Assembly: GCA_048262455.1 (NCBI GenBank) | Contig: JBLXFD010000001.1 | Span: 201,150-265,149 of the forward strand | DNA length: 64,000 nucleotides | Direction of reading: 5' to 3' | Source of the DNA: Psychromarinibacter sp048262455 | GTDB taxonomy: Bacteria; Pseudomonadota; Alphaproteobacteria; Rhodobacterales; Rhodobacteraceae | In this document: positions 1-10,024 of the stretch, piece by piece | How positions within the stretch are numbered: the first letter of the stretch is position 1 | Layout of the letters: every line of letters starts with the position of its first letter | Translations under genes and position numbers: made by a program | Notes under the pieces: generated by a model | The model's input: the letters and a program-made list of their open reading frames with translations, nothing else | Told to the model about the DNA's origin: nothing | Database searches by the model: none

Positions 1-2
1 GG

Positions 3-389
3 ACGGCGCGGGTGGTGCGGTCCTCGGTGCTGGTGGTGAAGGAGCTGGACTTCGTCCTTGCCGCGCGGGCGGCGGGGGCCACGGACCGGCGGATCATCCT
101 GAAGCACGTGCTGCCCAATTCCATGGCGCCGATGCTGGTGCAGCTCAGCTTTGTCTTCGCCTATTCGGTGCTGTCCGAGGCGGTGCTCAGCTTTCTCGGC
201 CTCGGCGCGCCGCCCACGGTGCCAAGCTGGGGCATCCTGATCTCGGAGGGCCGGGCCTACATGCGCGAGGCGGCGTGGCTGACCGTGGTGCCCGGCATCG
301 CCATCGCGGTGACGGCGCTGGGGCTGAACCTGCTGGGCGACGGGCTGCGCGACGTGCTGGATCCACGCATGAAGGTGGAACAGGCATGA
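3..389 (+). CDS. ABC importer permease, DppC/OppC type (5' end missing)
   Basis: This is the C-terminal ~128 residues of an inner-membrane permease of a dipeptide/oligopeptide-type ABC importer; the gene begins before the window. The EAA loop that docks on the ATPases is visible near the start (AARAAGAT, then LPN about ten residues on), followed by hydrophobic spans and the closing motif GDGLRDVLDPRM typical of DppC. Its stop overlaps the next gene's start (ATGA), so the three transporter genes are translationally coupled. Substrate cannot be read from the sequence. Because a sugar-acid dehydratase follows, the importer may carry an acid sugar or glycoside rather than peptides, as several members of this family do; that is inference. 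Confidence 0.9.
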   Translation, partial: TARVVRSSVLVVKELDFVLAARAAGATDRRIILKHVLPNSMAPMLVQLSFVFAYSVLSEAVLSFLGLGAPPTVPSWGILISEGRAYMREAAWLTVVPGIAIAVTALGLNLLGDGLRDVLDPRMKVEQA

Positions 390-1390
390 CCGGCACAGGG
401 CAGGGCCAGGCCCCGATCCTGACGGTCAGGGACCTGACCATCGACTTCGCCCCCGGCTCTGGCCGGTTGCCGGCCGTCTCCAACGTGAACTTCACCGTGC
501 GGCCCGGCGAGATGATGTGCGTGGTGGGCGAAAGCGGGTCGGGCAAGAGCGTCACGGCGCTGGCGGTGATGGGGCTTCTGCCGGCCACGGCGCGGGTCGG
601 CGGGCATATCGACTTCGAGGGCAGGGACCTGACGCGGCTGAAGCGGCGGCAGTGGCAGAAGGTGCGGGGCCGCGAGATCGGAATGATCTTCCAGGAGCCC
701 ATGACCTCGCTCAACCCGGTCTTCACCATCGGCCGCCAGCTGCTGGAGGCAATCCGCCGCCACCAGCGCATCAGCCCGCGCGCCGCCCGCGACCGGGCGG
801 TGGAATTGCTGGACAAGGTCGGCATCCCCTCGCCGCGCCACCGGCTGGACGACTACCCGCACCAGATGTCGGGGGGGATGCGGCAAAGGGTGATGATCGC
901 CATCGCCCTAACCTGCGCGCCCAAGCTGCTGATCGCGGACGAGCCGACCACGGCGCTGGATGTGACCATCCAGGGCCAGCTGCTGGACCTGCTGAACGAC
1001 CTGCGCGCCGATACCGGCACCGCCATCGTGCTGATCACCCACAACATGGGGGTGGTGGCCGAGGTCGCGGACCGGGTGACGGTCATGTACTCCGGCCGGG
1101 TGGTGGAGCAGGCCGAGGTGATGCAGCTTTTCGACCGCCCGGCGCATCCCTACACGCGGGGGCTGATGAACAGCACCCCCAGCCTCGCCGGCACCGGGCG
1201 GCGGCTCAACACCATTCCGGGCGCCATGCCGAACCCGGCCGCCGCGCCACCCGGCTGCCTGTTCGCGCCGCGCTGCGACAAGGCGCTGCCCGCCTGCGAT
1301 GCCGGGCGGCCCGAGGACCGGGCGCTGTCGCCCGCGCACCGCGCCGCCTGCATCCGCGCCGAGGAACTGCTGGAGGCCATGGACCCATGA
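386..1390 (+). CDS. ABC importer ATP-binding protein, DppD/OppD type
   Basis: This 334-residue cytoplasmic ATPase would power the dipeptide/oligopeptide-type importer. Walker A (GESGSGKS) is at residues 48-55, the signature MSGGMRQR at about 161-168 and Walker B LLIADEPTTALD at about 181-192. The C-terminal oligopeptide-transporter extension with its cysteine pair (CLFAPRCDKALPAC) is present. I chose the ATG at 386 because it overlaps the upstream stop and gives normal family length; an open frame extends further upstream but lies inside the permease gene. It pairs with the next gene to form the usual two-ATPase arrangement. Confidence 0.95.
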   Translation: MTGTGQGQAPILTVRDLTIDFAPGSGRLPAVSNVNFTVRPGEMMCVVGESGSGKSVTALAVMGLLPATARVGGHIDFEGRDLTRLKRRQWQKVRGREIGMIFQEPMTSLNPVFTIGRQLLEAIRRHQRISPRAARDRAVELLDKVGIPSPRHRLDDYPHQMSGGMRQRVMIAIALTCAPKLLIADEPTTALDVTIQGQLLDLLNDLRADTGTAIVLITHNMGVVAEVADRVTVMYSGRVVEQAEVMQLFDRPAHPYTRGLMNSTPSLAGTGRRLNTIPGAMPNPAAAPPGCLFAPRCDKALPACDAGRPEDRALSPAHRAACIRAEELLEAMDP

Positions 1391-2430
1391 GCGGCCCCCT
1401 GATCGAAGTCCGCGATCTGGTGAAGCACTTCAAGCTGGCCACCACCAACCCCTTCGTGCGGGCCAAGCCGGTGGTTCGCGCGGTCGACGGCGTGTCCTTT
1501 ACCGTGGCCGAGGGCGAGACGCTGGGGCTGGTGGGCGAAAGCGGCTGCGGCAAGTCCACCGTGGGGCGGCTGGTGCTGAACCTGCTGCCCGCCACCTCGG
1601 GAGAGGTCCGGTTCGGCGGTCGCGACCTGCTGGGGCTGGACGGCGCCGCCATGCGCAAGGCGCGCAAGGACCTGCAGATCATCTTCCAGGACCCCAACGC
1701 CTCGTTGAACCCGCGCATGACGGTGGAGGAGATCATACTGGAGCCGCTCTACGCCCAGGGCGCCCGGCGTACGCCGGAGCTGCGGGCCTATGCCGCCCAG
1801 CTGCTGGAGATGGTGGGCCTGCCCGCGCGCTTTCGCAAACGCCACCCGCACCAGTTCTCGGGCGGCCAGCGGCAGCGGATCGGCATCGCCCGCGCCATCG
1901 CGCCCAAGCCGCGGCTGGTGGTCTGCGACGAGGCCGTCTCGGCGCTGGACGTCTCGGTGCAGGCGCAGGTGATCAACCTGATGCAGGACCTTAAGGACGA
2001 GATGGGGATGAGCTACCTGTTCATCGGCCATGACCTCGCGGTGGTGCGCCACATCGCCGACCGGATTGCGGTGATGTACCTCGGCCGGATCGTCGAGACC
2101 GCCCCCCGGGACGCCCTGTTCGAGCGTCCGATGCATCCCTACACCCAGGCACTGATGGCGGCGGTGCCGGTGGCGCACCCCCGGCTGCGCCGCCCGCGCG
2201 ACCGGGTGCGGGGCGAGTTGCCAAGCCCGCTGTCGCCCCCCTCCGGCTGCCATTTCCACCCCCGCTGCCCCTTCGCGCAGGACATCTGCCGCGTGCAGGC
2301 GCCGGTGCTGCGAACGATGGCGGAGGGGCACGAGGCCAGCTGCCACTTCGCCGAACAGATCGCCGCGGCCCGCGCGCCGGGCGCGGCGGCGGCGGGTCAG
2401 GCGGGGAGGGCAGGGCATGTCCGCGCCTGA
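1387..2430 (+). CDS. ABC importer ATP-binding protein, DppF/OppF type
   Basis: This is the second ATPase of the importer (347 residues, cytoplasmic). Walker A GESGCGKS lies about 50 residues in, and the signature FSGGQRQR, Walker B VVCDEAVSALD and the C-terminal cysteine-containing extension (CHFHPRCPFAQDIC) are all visible. Walker B has DEAVSALD where the family usually has DEPVSALD, a common variant. Start and the previous stop overlap as ATGA. The C-terminus is an Ala/Gly-rich tail of about 25 residues that adds no recognisable domain. Confidence 0.95.
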   Translation: MSGPLIEVRDLVKHFKLATTNPFVRAKPVVRAVDGVSFTVAEGETLGLVGESGCGKSTVGRLVLNLLPATSGEVRFGGRDLLGLDGAAMRKARKDLQIIFQDPNASLNPRMTVEEIILEPLYAQGARRTPELRAYAAQLLEMVGLPARFRKRHPHQFSGGQRQRIGIARAIAPKPRLVVCDEAVSALDVSVQAQVINLMQDLKDEMGMSYLFIGHDLAVVRHIADRIAVMYLGRIVETAPRDALFERPMHPYTQALMAAVPVAHPRLRRPRDRVRGELPSPLSPPSGCHFHPRCPFAQDICRVQAPVLRTMAEGHEASCHFAEQIAAARAPGAAAAGQAGRAGHVRA

Positions 2431-2469
2431 GGCTGGAACACTGCATTCCTTCGGAAGGACCGCCACGCC

Positions 2470-3648
2470 ATGAAGATCACCGGGATCGACACCTTCGTCT
2501 GCAACGCGCGGATGCGGAACTGGGTCTTCGTGCGGGTCCGCACGGATCAGCCCGGTCTGTATGGCTGGGGCGAGGCGACGCTGGAATGGCACACGCGGTC
2601 CATCACCGGCGCGGTCGAGGATATCGCCGGGCTGCTGATCGGCGAGGACCCCCTGCGGATCGAGCACCTGTGGCAGATGATGTTCCGCCAGCACTTCTGG
2701 CACGGCAGCGGCATCGTCCGCTCCACCGCGATCTCGGGCATCGACCTCGCGCTCTGGGACATCGCGGGCAAGCACTACGGTGTGCCCTGTCACCGGCTCT
2801 GGGGCGGGCCGGTGCGGGACGAGATCCGGCTGTACTGCCACCTTGGCGGCGGAAGGATGCAGGACTTCTACGAGACCCCGGTGGACAACGCCGCGCGCTT
2901 CGCGGAACTGGCGCAGGAGGCGGTGGCGGACGGCTATTCCGCCTTCAAGTCCATGGCCGTGCCGCCCACCCGCGCGCTGGAGGGGGGCAGGGCGGTCGCC
3001 GCCGCCGCCCAGGCCGTGGAGGCGATGCGCGAGGCGGTGGGGCCGGACGTCGACATCATGGTGGACTGCCACGCCCGCCAGTCGCCGGCCATGGGCGCGC
3101 AGTTCGCACAGGCGCTGGACCCCTACGGGCTGTATTTCCTCGAGGAACCCTGCTGGCCCGAGAACCTCGCGGGCCTCGCCGACATTCGGGCGAAGGCGAG
3201 GACCCCCATCGCCACCGGCGAGCGGCTGACCCACATCGGCCAGTTCCACGCGCTTTTCGCCGCCGGCGGCTGCGATGTGGCGCAGCCAGACATCACCCAT
3301 TGCGGCGGCCTTTCCGTGGCCCGGAAGATCGCCGCCCTGGCCGAGGTGCACCGCATCGCCCTCGCGCCGCACAACCCGCAGGGTCCGATCAGCACCGCGG
3401 CCTCACTGGAGTTCGGATTCTCCCAGCCCGACTACGTGATCTGCGAGACCGTCAGCCGGGACGTGCCCTGGCGCGACGACATCGCCACCCACGCGCACCG
3501 CATCGACCCGGCCACGCGCAAGGCGCTTCCGGGCGAGAAGCCGGGGCTGGGGATCGAGCTTGATCTGGAAGAGATCGCCCGCCACCCGTTCAAGCAGGAG
3601 GCCCCGCAGCGGGTCTTCCACGCGGACGGGTCGGTGGGCGACTGGTGA
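2470..3648 (+). CDS. Enolase-superfamily acid-sugar dehydratase (galactonate dehydratase-like)
   Basis: This 392-residue cytoplasmic enzyme belongs to the mandelate racemase/muconate lactonizing group and should dehydrate an aldonic or similar acid sugar with Mg2+. The active-site set is complete: metal ligands D199, E225 and E251, plus histidines H201 (in VDCHAR) and H301 (in APHNPQGP). These have the same spacing as D183/H185/E209/E235/H285 of E. coli galactonate dehydratase, which is why I favour the DgoD-like subgroup over a mandelate racemase. The exact sugar acid is unknown. It lies 39 bases after the ABC ATPase with a GGAAGGA ribosome site, so it probably shares that operon. Confidence 0.9.
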   Translation: MKITGIDTFVCNARMRNWVFVRVRTDQPGLYGWGEATLEWHTRSITGAVEDIAGLLIGEDPLRIEHLWQMMFRQHFWHGSGIVRSTAISGIDLALWDIAGKHYGVPCHRLWGGPVRDEIRLYCHLGGGRMQDFYETPVDNAARFAELAQEAVADGYSAFKSMAVPPTRALEGGRAVAAAAQAVEAMREAVGPDVDIMVDCHARQSPAMGAQFAQALDPYGLYFLEEPCWPENLAGLADIRAKARTPIATGERLTHIGQFHALFAAGGCDVAQPDITHCGGLSVARKIAALAEVHRIALAPHNPQGPISTAASLEFGFSQPDYVICETVSRDVPWRDDIATHAHRIDPATRKALPGEKPGLGIELDLEEIARHPFKQEAPQRVFHADGSVGDW

Positions 3649-3662
3649 GACAGGAGAGACGC

Positions 3663-5045
3663 ATGTCACCGGACGGTATACAGACCCTGACGCAGAACGA
3701 GTTCGCCGGCCGCATCGGCATGGCGCGGGCGGACATCACGCCGCCGGAGGGCATGTACGCCCGCACCTGGGGCAGTTCCACCCACGACATCGCGGAGGGC
3801 GTGCACCGCCCCCTCTACGCCACCTGCGTCGCCGTCCAGGCGGAGGGCGCCGAGCGGCCGGTCTACCTGCTGTCGCTGGACCTGATGTCCTTCATGTCCA
3901 AGGCCGACGAGGACGGGTTGCGCCAGCCGCTGATCGCCGATTTCGGGCTGCGGCCGGACGAGTTCCTGATGACGCTCGCCCATACCCACGGCGCGCCCTT
4001 CACCGACCTCAGCCACGCAGAGGCGCCCGGCGGCCACCTGATCCAGCCGTTCCGCGACAAGATCGGCGCCGCCTGCCGGCAGGTGATGACCGAGGCGCGG
4101 GACAAGCTGGGGCCGGCCACCCTCGGCTGGGCCACCGGGTCCTGCCGGCTGGCCTACAACCGCGAGCTTCGGGTGCCGGGGCAGGAGGCGCTGGTCTGCG
4201 GGTTGAACCCCCTGGGCACGGCGGACGACACCCTGCTGGTGGGGCGCATCACCGGCCGCGACGGCACGCCCATCGGCACTCTGGTCAACTACGCCTGCCA
4301 CCCCACCTCCGTCGGCGGGGCGAACCGGCTGATATCCCCCGACTTTCCCGGCGCGCTGCGCGAGGTGGTGGAGAGCGCGAGCGGCGGCATCTGCCTGTTC
4401 ATCAACGGCGCCTCGGGCGAACTGACCCCCCGCCGCAGCTTCGAGGACGACGTCGAGGCGGCCGACCAGAACGGCCGGGAACTGGCCTACGCGGTGCTTC
4501 AGACGCTGGAGACCCTCGCGCCGGCGGGCCACATGATGCGTTTCGAGAAGATCGAGCCCTCGGGCGCCGACCTCGCCCGCTGGGGCTACGCGCCCTCTGC
4601 GCCCGGCACGGAGATGGCCAGCCTTTTCGAGACCGTGGAGGTGGACATGCTGCCGATCCGGTCGATGGACGCGATCCGCGCCGAGCTGGCGACGACCCCC
4701 AAGGGCTTCATGAAGGAGCGGCTGGAACGCGAGCTGGCCAAGCGCGAGAAGGTGGGCGAGGGGCCGACCTTCGACATGCCGGTCTACGTCTGGCGGCTGG
4801 GCCCTTCGGTCTTCGTGGGCGTGCCGGCGGAACTGTACAGCGCCTTCCAGATCGACCTGCGCGCCAGCTTCCCGGGGCTGAGCATCGTGGTGATGAACAT
4901 CTGCAACGGCGGGCTCAGCTACCTGCCCAGCCGGCAGGCCTACGAGACCGACGTCTACCCGGTCCGCATCGCGATGTTCGCGGCCGGCAGCATGGAGCGG
5001 ATCCGCGACAAGGCGGCAGAGATGATCGGGAAACTGACGGCCTGA
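3663..5045 (+). CDS. Neutral/alkaline ceramidase N-domain-like hydrolase
   Basis: The protein (460 residues) resembles the N-terminal catalytic half of neutral/alkaline non-lysosomal ceramidases: GMARADITPPEG at the start, AHTHGAPF as a likely zinc-binding stretch, and a late NICNGGLSYLPSRQAYE segment. It is shorter than true ceramidases (usually 650 residues or more), lacks their C-terminal domain and has no signal peptide, so it is probably a cytoplasmic hydrolase of unknown substrate. A GTG start at 3645 overlaps the upstream stop, but GGAGAG placed just before the ATG at 3663 makes that the better start. It is the last gene of the plus-strand transporter operon. Confidence 0.8.
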   Translation: MSPDGIQTLTQNEFAGRIGMARADITPPEGMYARTWGSSTHDIAEGVHRPLYATCVAVQAEGAERPVYLLSLDLMSFMSKADEDGLRQPLIADFGLRPDEFLMTLAHTHGAPFTDLSHAEAPGGHLIQPFRDKIGAACRQVMTEARDKLGPATLGWATGSCRLAYNRELRVPGQEALVCGLNPLGTADDTLLVGRITGRDGTPIGTLVNYACHPTSVGGANRLISPDFPGALREVVESASGGICLFINGASGELTPRRSFEDDVEAADQNGRELAYAVLQTLETLAPAGHMMRFEKIEPSGADLARWGYAPSAPGTEMASLFETVEVDMLPIRSMDAIRAELATTPKGFMKERLERELAKREKVGEGPTFDMPVYVWRLGPSVFVGVPAELYSAFQIDLRASFPGLSIVVMNICNGGLSYLPSRQAYETDVYPVRIAMFAAGSMERIRDKAAEMIGKLTA

Positions 5046-5062
5046 GGGCTGGCCGGGGCGGG

Positions 5063-5085
5063 GCGGGGCGGTCCGGCCGCCCCGC
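5063..5085. terminator. GC-rich hairpin between convergent genes
   Basis: A 9-bp stem (GCGGGGCGG pairing with CCGCCCCGC) with a 5-base loop sits in the 62-base gap between two convergent genes. It could end transcription from both sides, but there is only a short T run on the plus side, so it may act as a 3' end stabiliser or Rho-assisted stop rather than a classical intrinsic terminator. Confidence 0.5.
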
Positions 5086-5107
5086 TGCCTTTAGCGCACT
5101 GAGGCGC

Positions 5108-5785
5108 CTAGAGAATGCCGAACTCGTCGTAGACGTCGGCAAGGGTGCGGCCCGCCTGAAGCGCCGCCAGCGACTTGTTCTCGCCTGCCAGCTTCTTGCG
5201 GGCGGCCTGCAGCACGTCGTTCTCGATGGCCGCGGGGATCGCGAGGCAGCCGTCGGCATCGCCGAAGATGATGTCGCCCCGGCGGATCAGCACGCCGCCG
5301 CACATCACCGGGATGTCGGTCTCGATCACCTTGCCGCGGCCACGGCTGTCCAGCGGCGCGATGCCGCCGGCGAAGACCGGAAAGCCCATCTCGCGGATCT
5401 GCAGGATGTCGCGCACCTTGCCGTCCATCACCGCCCCGGCGGCGCCGCGCAGGGAGGCGACGGTGCTCAGCAGCCCGCCCCATGGCGCGATGCGTCCCGT
5501 GGCGCCGCAGGCGGCGACCACCACCTCGTCCCGGCGCAGGTCATCCACCAGCGCGATCTCCAGCGCATAGTGGTTCTCGTCGGGTCCCGGGGGCGCATAG
5601 ACATCGGCGTAGAGCATGGTGCGGGCGCGCCCGACCATGACGCTTGCGTCGTCCAGCGGCCGGACCCAGTGGTCCAGCACCTGGTCGGTGTAGCCCAGCC
5701 CATCCAGCACGTCCGAGAGCATGGCGCAGAAGAAGTCCGCGCGCATCTCCGCAAGCACTTCGTCACCGGTCGGATCATCGGACAT
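5108..5785 (-). CDS. RraA/HMG-aldolase family protein
   Basis: This 225-residue cytoplasmic protein belongs to the RraA-like family, which includes 4-hydroxy-4-methyl-2-oxoglutarate / 4-carboxy-4-hydroxy-2-oxoadipate aldolases as well as the RNase E inhibitor RraA. The family core GAVMDGKVRD, with the Arg-Asp pair used for pyruvate/metal binding in the aldolases, is present, along with a late FGDADGC segment. In a sugar or acid-sugar catabolic context an aldolase role is more likely than RNase control. I chose the ATG at 5785 because GGAGACACCCC precedes it; 11 extra upstream codons are open but unsupported. It lies downstream of the LacI regulator on the same strand. Confidence 0.8.
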   Translation of the reverse strand: MSDDPTGDEVLAEMRADFFCAMLSDVLDGLGYTDQVLDHWVRPLDDASVMVGRARTMLYADVYAPPGPDENHYALEIALVDDLRRDEVVVAACGATGRIAPWGGLLSTVASLRGAAGAVMDGKVRDILQIREMGFPVFAGGIAPLDSRGRGKVIETDIPVMCGGVLIRRGDIIFGDADGCLAIPAAIENDVLQAARKKLAGENKSLAALQAGRTLADVYDEFGIL

Positions 5786-5830
5786 GGGGTGTCTCCTCGC
5801 GTCTCTACGCTGCGTCAACTCGGGCTGTGG

Positions 5831-5854
5831 CTTTAACGACTTTAACCTTAAAGT
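5831..5854. promoter_or_regulatory. AT-rich palindrome upstream of the RraA-like gene (candidate operator)
   Basis: A perfect dyad, ACTTTAA-CC-TTAAAGT (5839-5854), lies 54 bases before the RraA-like start, with an extra CTTTAA half-element at 5831-5836. It is a conspicuous AT-rich island in very GC-rich sequence. The adjacent LacI-family regulator is the obvious candidate binder, although the site lacks the central CG of typical LacI operators, so another regulator is possible. Confidence 0.45.
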
Positions 5855-5921
5855 TCCCTACCCGCTGCGGTTCCTTCCGTCAAGCCGGCAGGCGAAGCAG
5901 GCGAGGCAGGCGGGAGGGGGA

Positions 5922-6962
5922 TCAGGCGGATTCGCCCGGCACGAACTCCACCGGCAGCACGATGTCCTCGGCGGAAAAGGCGCCGTCGCCGATCTTCGCC
6001 AGCAGCTCCTGCCCGGCGCGGCGGCCCAGCTCGTAGGCGTCGGACCGGACGGTCACCAGCCGCGGCACCGCGAAGGTGGAGACGTCGAAGCTGTTGAAAC
6101 CCGTCACGCGGATGTCGCGGGGCACGGCCAGCCCGCGTTCCTGAAGGTAGGCCATGGCCGCCATGGCCATCCGGTCGTTGCCCCCCACCACGGCGTCGGG
6201 CAGGGGGCCCGCGCCGATCGCTTCCTCGACCGCCTGCTGGGTGGAGACGAGGGATTCGTCGCCGCAGCGCACCACCCGCAGGCGGGCGCCGGCGGCGTCG
6301 CAGACCGCGCGGATGCCCTCGAAGCGGTGCAGGATCGCCGGCCAGTCCTCGCCGGGCGTCAGGAACAGCAGGTCCCGGGCGCCGCCCTTGACCAGGTACT
6401 CGGCGATCAACCGGCCGCCCCCCTCGTCGTCCTGCCGCACGCAGCACACGCCGGGAACCGGCGCGGCCTCCTGCAGCAGGACCAGCGGCACGTTCAGCGA
6501 CAGCAGCCGCTCCGTCACCGTCCGGCGCTGTTCTTCAGAGCCGGAGAGGATCGCGCAGACCCCGTCCGTCTGCAGCCGCGACAGCAGCGGCGCGTCCAGC
6601 AGCGTGTCGGACCGCACCCCCTGCAGCACGAGGCTGTACTGCCGTTCCGAGGCGATGTTCGCCAGCCCGGCCACCACCTGCGTGGTAAAGGGGTCGTTCA
6701 GGAACTGCGGGACGTCGTCAAGGATGAACATCCCCAGCGCCAGCGTATTGCGGGACCGCAGCTGCAGCGCCGCGGCGTGGGGCCGGTAGCCCAGCTTGTC
6801 GATCGCCGCCTGCACGCGCTTGCGCGTGGCCTCGCCCACCTCGCCCTTGCGGCGGTTCAGGACGTTGGACACGGTCATGGGCGTGACCCCGGCCTCCCGC
6901 GCGACCTCCTTCAGCGTCGCGTTGCGGGGACGCCTTGGTTTCTTGTCGTCCGGGGCTGCCAT
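5922..6962 (-). CDS. LacI-family transcriptional regulator
   Basis: The protein (346 residues) has the N-terminal LacI helix-turn-helix (ATLKEVAREAGVTPMTVSNVLN) and hinge helix (RPHAAALQL), then a periplasmic-binding-protein-like effector domain that would sense a sugar or sugar acid. The frame is open almost 100 codons further upstream, but ATG 6962 gives the normal family length and places the HTH about 14 residues in. GGAGGG lies about 11 bases before it, somewhat far for a ribosome site. It sits between the epimerase-like gene and the RraA-like gene and probably represses the local sulfatase/ABC operon, the RraA-like gene, or both. Confidence 0.9.
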   Translation of the reverse strand: MAAPDDKKPRRPRNATLKEVAREAGVTPMTVSNVLNRRKGEVGEATRKRVQAAIDKLGYRPHAAALQLRSRNTLALGMFILDDVPQFLNDPFTTQVVAGLANIASERQYSLVLQGVRSDTLLDAPLLSRLQTDGVCAILSGSEEQRRTVTERLLSLNVPLVLLQEAAPVPGVCCVRQDDEGGGRLIAEYLVKGGARDLLFLTPGEDWPAILHRFEGIRAVCDAAGARLRVVRCGDESLVSTQQAVEEAIGAGPLPDAVVGGNDRMAMAAMAYLQERGLAVPRDIRVTGFNSFDVSTFAVPRLVTVRSDAYELGRRAGQELLAKIGDGAFSAEDIVLPVEFVPGESA

Positions 6963-7000
6963 CCTGCTGTCGTCCCTCCGGTTGGATACACTTGCGGACG

Positions 7001-7061
7001 CGCGTTCCGGCCCGGGGGGGATTGTCGGTACCGCGGCGGCCCGGTGCAAGCCCGGAACGCG
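7001..7061. repeat. Separated inverted repeat upstream of lacI-family gene
   Basis: CGCGTTCCGG (7001-7010) is repeated inverted as CCGGAACGCG (7052-7061), with 41 bases between. It occupies the 163-base gap between the epimerase-like stop and the regulator start. It could be paired operator half-sites for autoregulation or an RNA hairpin. In sequence this GC-rich a 10-bp match could also be chance. Confidence 0.3.
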
Positions 7062-7125
7062 TGACGTCGCGGCCGCCGCTTGGACGGGGTGTGTCCGAGG
7101 GTGGGGAAGGGCCGCCGCGCCGTAG

Positions 7126-8063
7126 CTACGGCGCGAAGTGCATGGTGACGCCGAAGGCGCGGGTTTCGCCGCGGGGCAGGGGCTGCAGGTCGCCCCGGCG
7201 GCGCAGCTCGGCGCGGGGCAGGCGCTCGTGCGAGGCAGGCTCCAGGCATACAAGGTTCACCCCGTCGGCGGCGTTGCGCAGGGTCTGGAACACCGGCAGC
7301 TCGCCGGTGTCAAAGCTGACCGTGAAGGCGGGGCCGTCCTTGCCTTGGGACAGCCGCGCCTCGGCGATCCCGGTGCCCGCCGGCCGCGTGCGGACGCCGT
7401 CGCTGCTTATGGCGGGGTCGGTCACGTCCTCTCCGTTCAGGGTCAGCAGGCTGTCCGGGCCGGCCAGCGGGTAGCCGAGGTTGATGTGGTACATCGCCAT
7501 GATCGCCAGCGCGCCGGCGGTCACCGTCACCTCGTCGCGCACCGACAGGCTTTGCCCGCCCAGCGGCACCGTCACCCGGCGCCGCAGCCGCATTCCGCCG
7601 CGGTCGAAGTCGAAGAGCGCCGCCTCTGCCACCACCTCGAAGACGCAGTCGTCGCCGGACCAGACCGGCGCGGCGGACAGGATGGTGGCGGGCTGGTGCA
7701 TCATCGATCCGTGCTTGGGCCAGAACAGCCCGTCGTCCTCCACCGGCTGGCGGATGTGGTCGAAGCCGCAGGTGGTCATCAGCCCGGCCAGCGGAGAGTT
7801 CCCGGCCAGCCGCGCCGGATCGCCGATGCCGATGAGCCCGTTCCACGAGAAGGGGGTGGCGTTGCACCAGACCTGCCCGATGTCGCAGCAGCGGTCGGGC
7901 AGCAGTTCCACGCTCAGCCCGCCGCCGCTTTCGATGCGGATCACCCGCGTGCCGGCGCCGGGCCCGCCCTCTTCGCGGAAATGGCGGATGCCGGCCAGAC
8001 GGGTGATGTCGGGCACCCGCCGCGCCAGGTCCTCCCGGCTGTGAAGGGCGCCGAAGATCCGGG

Positions 8064-8067
<4 letters not shown>
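7126..8067 (-). CDS. DUF4432 / aldose 1-epimerase-like protein
   Basis: This 313-residue cytoplasmic protein has the beta-sandwich pattern of the galactose mutarotase superfamily, DUF4432 subgroup: LLPDRCCDIGQVWCN near residue 60, LMTTCGFDH near 95, and MYHINLGYPL near 200, which supplies the likely catalytic His and Glu/Asp neighbourhood. These proteins accompany sugar importers and are thought to act on aldoses or ketoses; the reaction of this member is unproven. Its start overlaps the ATPase gene's stop (ATGA), so it is the last coupled gene of the sugar-ABC operon. Confidence 0.8.
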
Positions 8068-9182
<1,115 letters not shown>

Positions 9183-9190
9183 GTTCGTTC

Positions 9191-10024
9191 CTATTTCACA
9201 GCGCCGGCCAGCAGGCCGCGCACCACGAAGCGCTGGCCGAAGAGAATGAAGATCAGCGCGGGGATCATCGACAGGACCGACCCCGCCGCCATCTCGCCAT
9301 AGCGGATCTGGTGTTCCTGCGCGAAGGTGGCGATGGCCACCGGCACGGTCATGGTGTCCTTGTCCGACAGGTTCAGCGCGATGGCGAAGTCGCTCCAGGA
9401 GTGGATGAAGGCCAGCGCACCGGCGGCCGCCATGCCGCCGTAGGTCAGCGGCAGCACCACGTGGCGGAAGGTCTGCCCGTAGCTGCACCCGTCCAGCCGC
9501 GCCGCCTGCACAAGGTCGCGCGGGATGTTCAGGATGAACCCGGTCATCAGGAACAGCGCCATCGGCAGGTTGTGCACCGCGTGGGTCAGGATGATCGCGA
9601 TGTAGGTGCCGTGCAGGTCGACCGCCTGGAACATCACGTACCAGGCGCCCACGAAGGTCAGCGTGGGCAGCATGTGGAAGATCAGCGACCAGCCGAGGAT
9701 CACGAAGACCGCCCAGCGCGGCGGGTTCAGCCGCACCAGGGTGAAGGCCGCCAGCGTCGCGATGACCAGCACCAGCACGGTCGAGATCACCGCGATGATG
9801 GTGCTGTTGACGAGGTTGCCGATGAAGTCGGACTGCCGCGACCACAGCAGGTTCTCGTAGTTGCTGGTGGTGATGGGGGCGAGGGTGTTGCCCATCAGGA
9901 TGTCGATCTGCCGCTTGAACGAGTTCGACAGGATCCAGACCATCGGCGCCAGGATGATGAAGGCATAGCCCCAGGCCACCATGCTGCCGGCGGCGCTGGC
10001 CCTGCGTTTGCTTGCGGTGCTCAT
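9191..10024 (-). CDS. Sugar ABC importer permease (MalG type)
   Basis: This is a six-span inner-membrane permease of 277 residues from the carbohydrate uptake group. The EAA loop (VQAARLDGCSYGQTFRHVVLPL) is clear in the C-terminal half and fits docking to the MalK-type ATPase. ATG 10024 overlaps the stop of the partner permease (ATGA), which fixes the start. Confidence 0.93.
   Translation of the reverse strand: MSTASKRRASAAGSMVAWGYAFIILAPMVWILSNSFKRQIDILMGNTLAPITTSNYENLLWSRQSDFIGNLVNSTIIAVISTVLVLVIATLAAFTLVRLNPPRWAVFVILGWSLIFHMLPTLTFVGAWYVMFQAVDLHGTYIAIILTHAVHNLPMALFLMTGFILNIPRDLVQAARLDGCSYGQTFRHVVLPLTYGGMAAAGALAFIHSWSDFAIALNLSDKDTMTVPVAIATFAQEHQIRYGEMAAGSVLSMIPALIFILFGQRFVVRGLLAGAVK

Noticed and set aside
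3645..3662. GTG 3645 as start of the ceramidase-like gene
   Set aside because: It overlaps the upstream stop, but the better ribosome site (GGAGAG) lies after it and points to ATG 3663.
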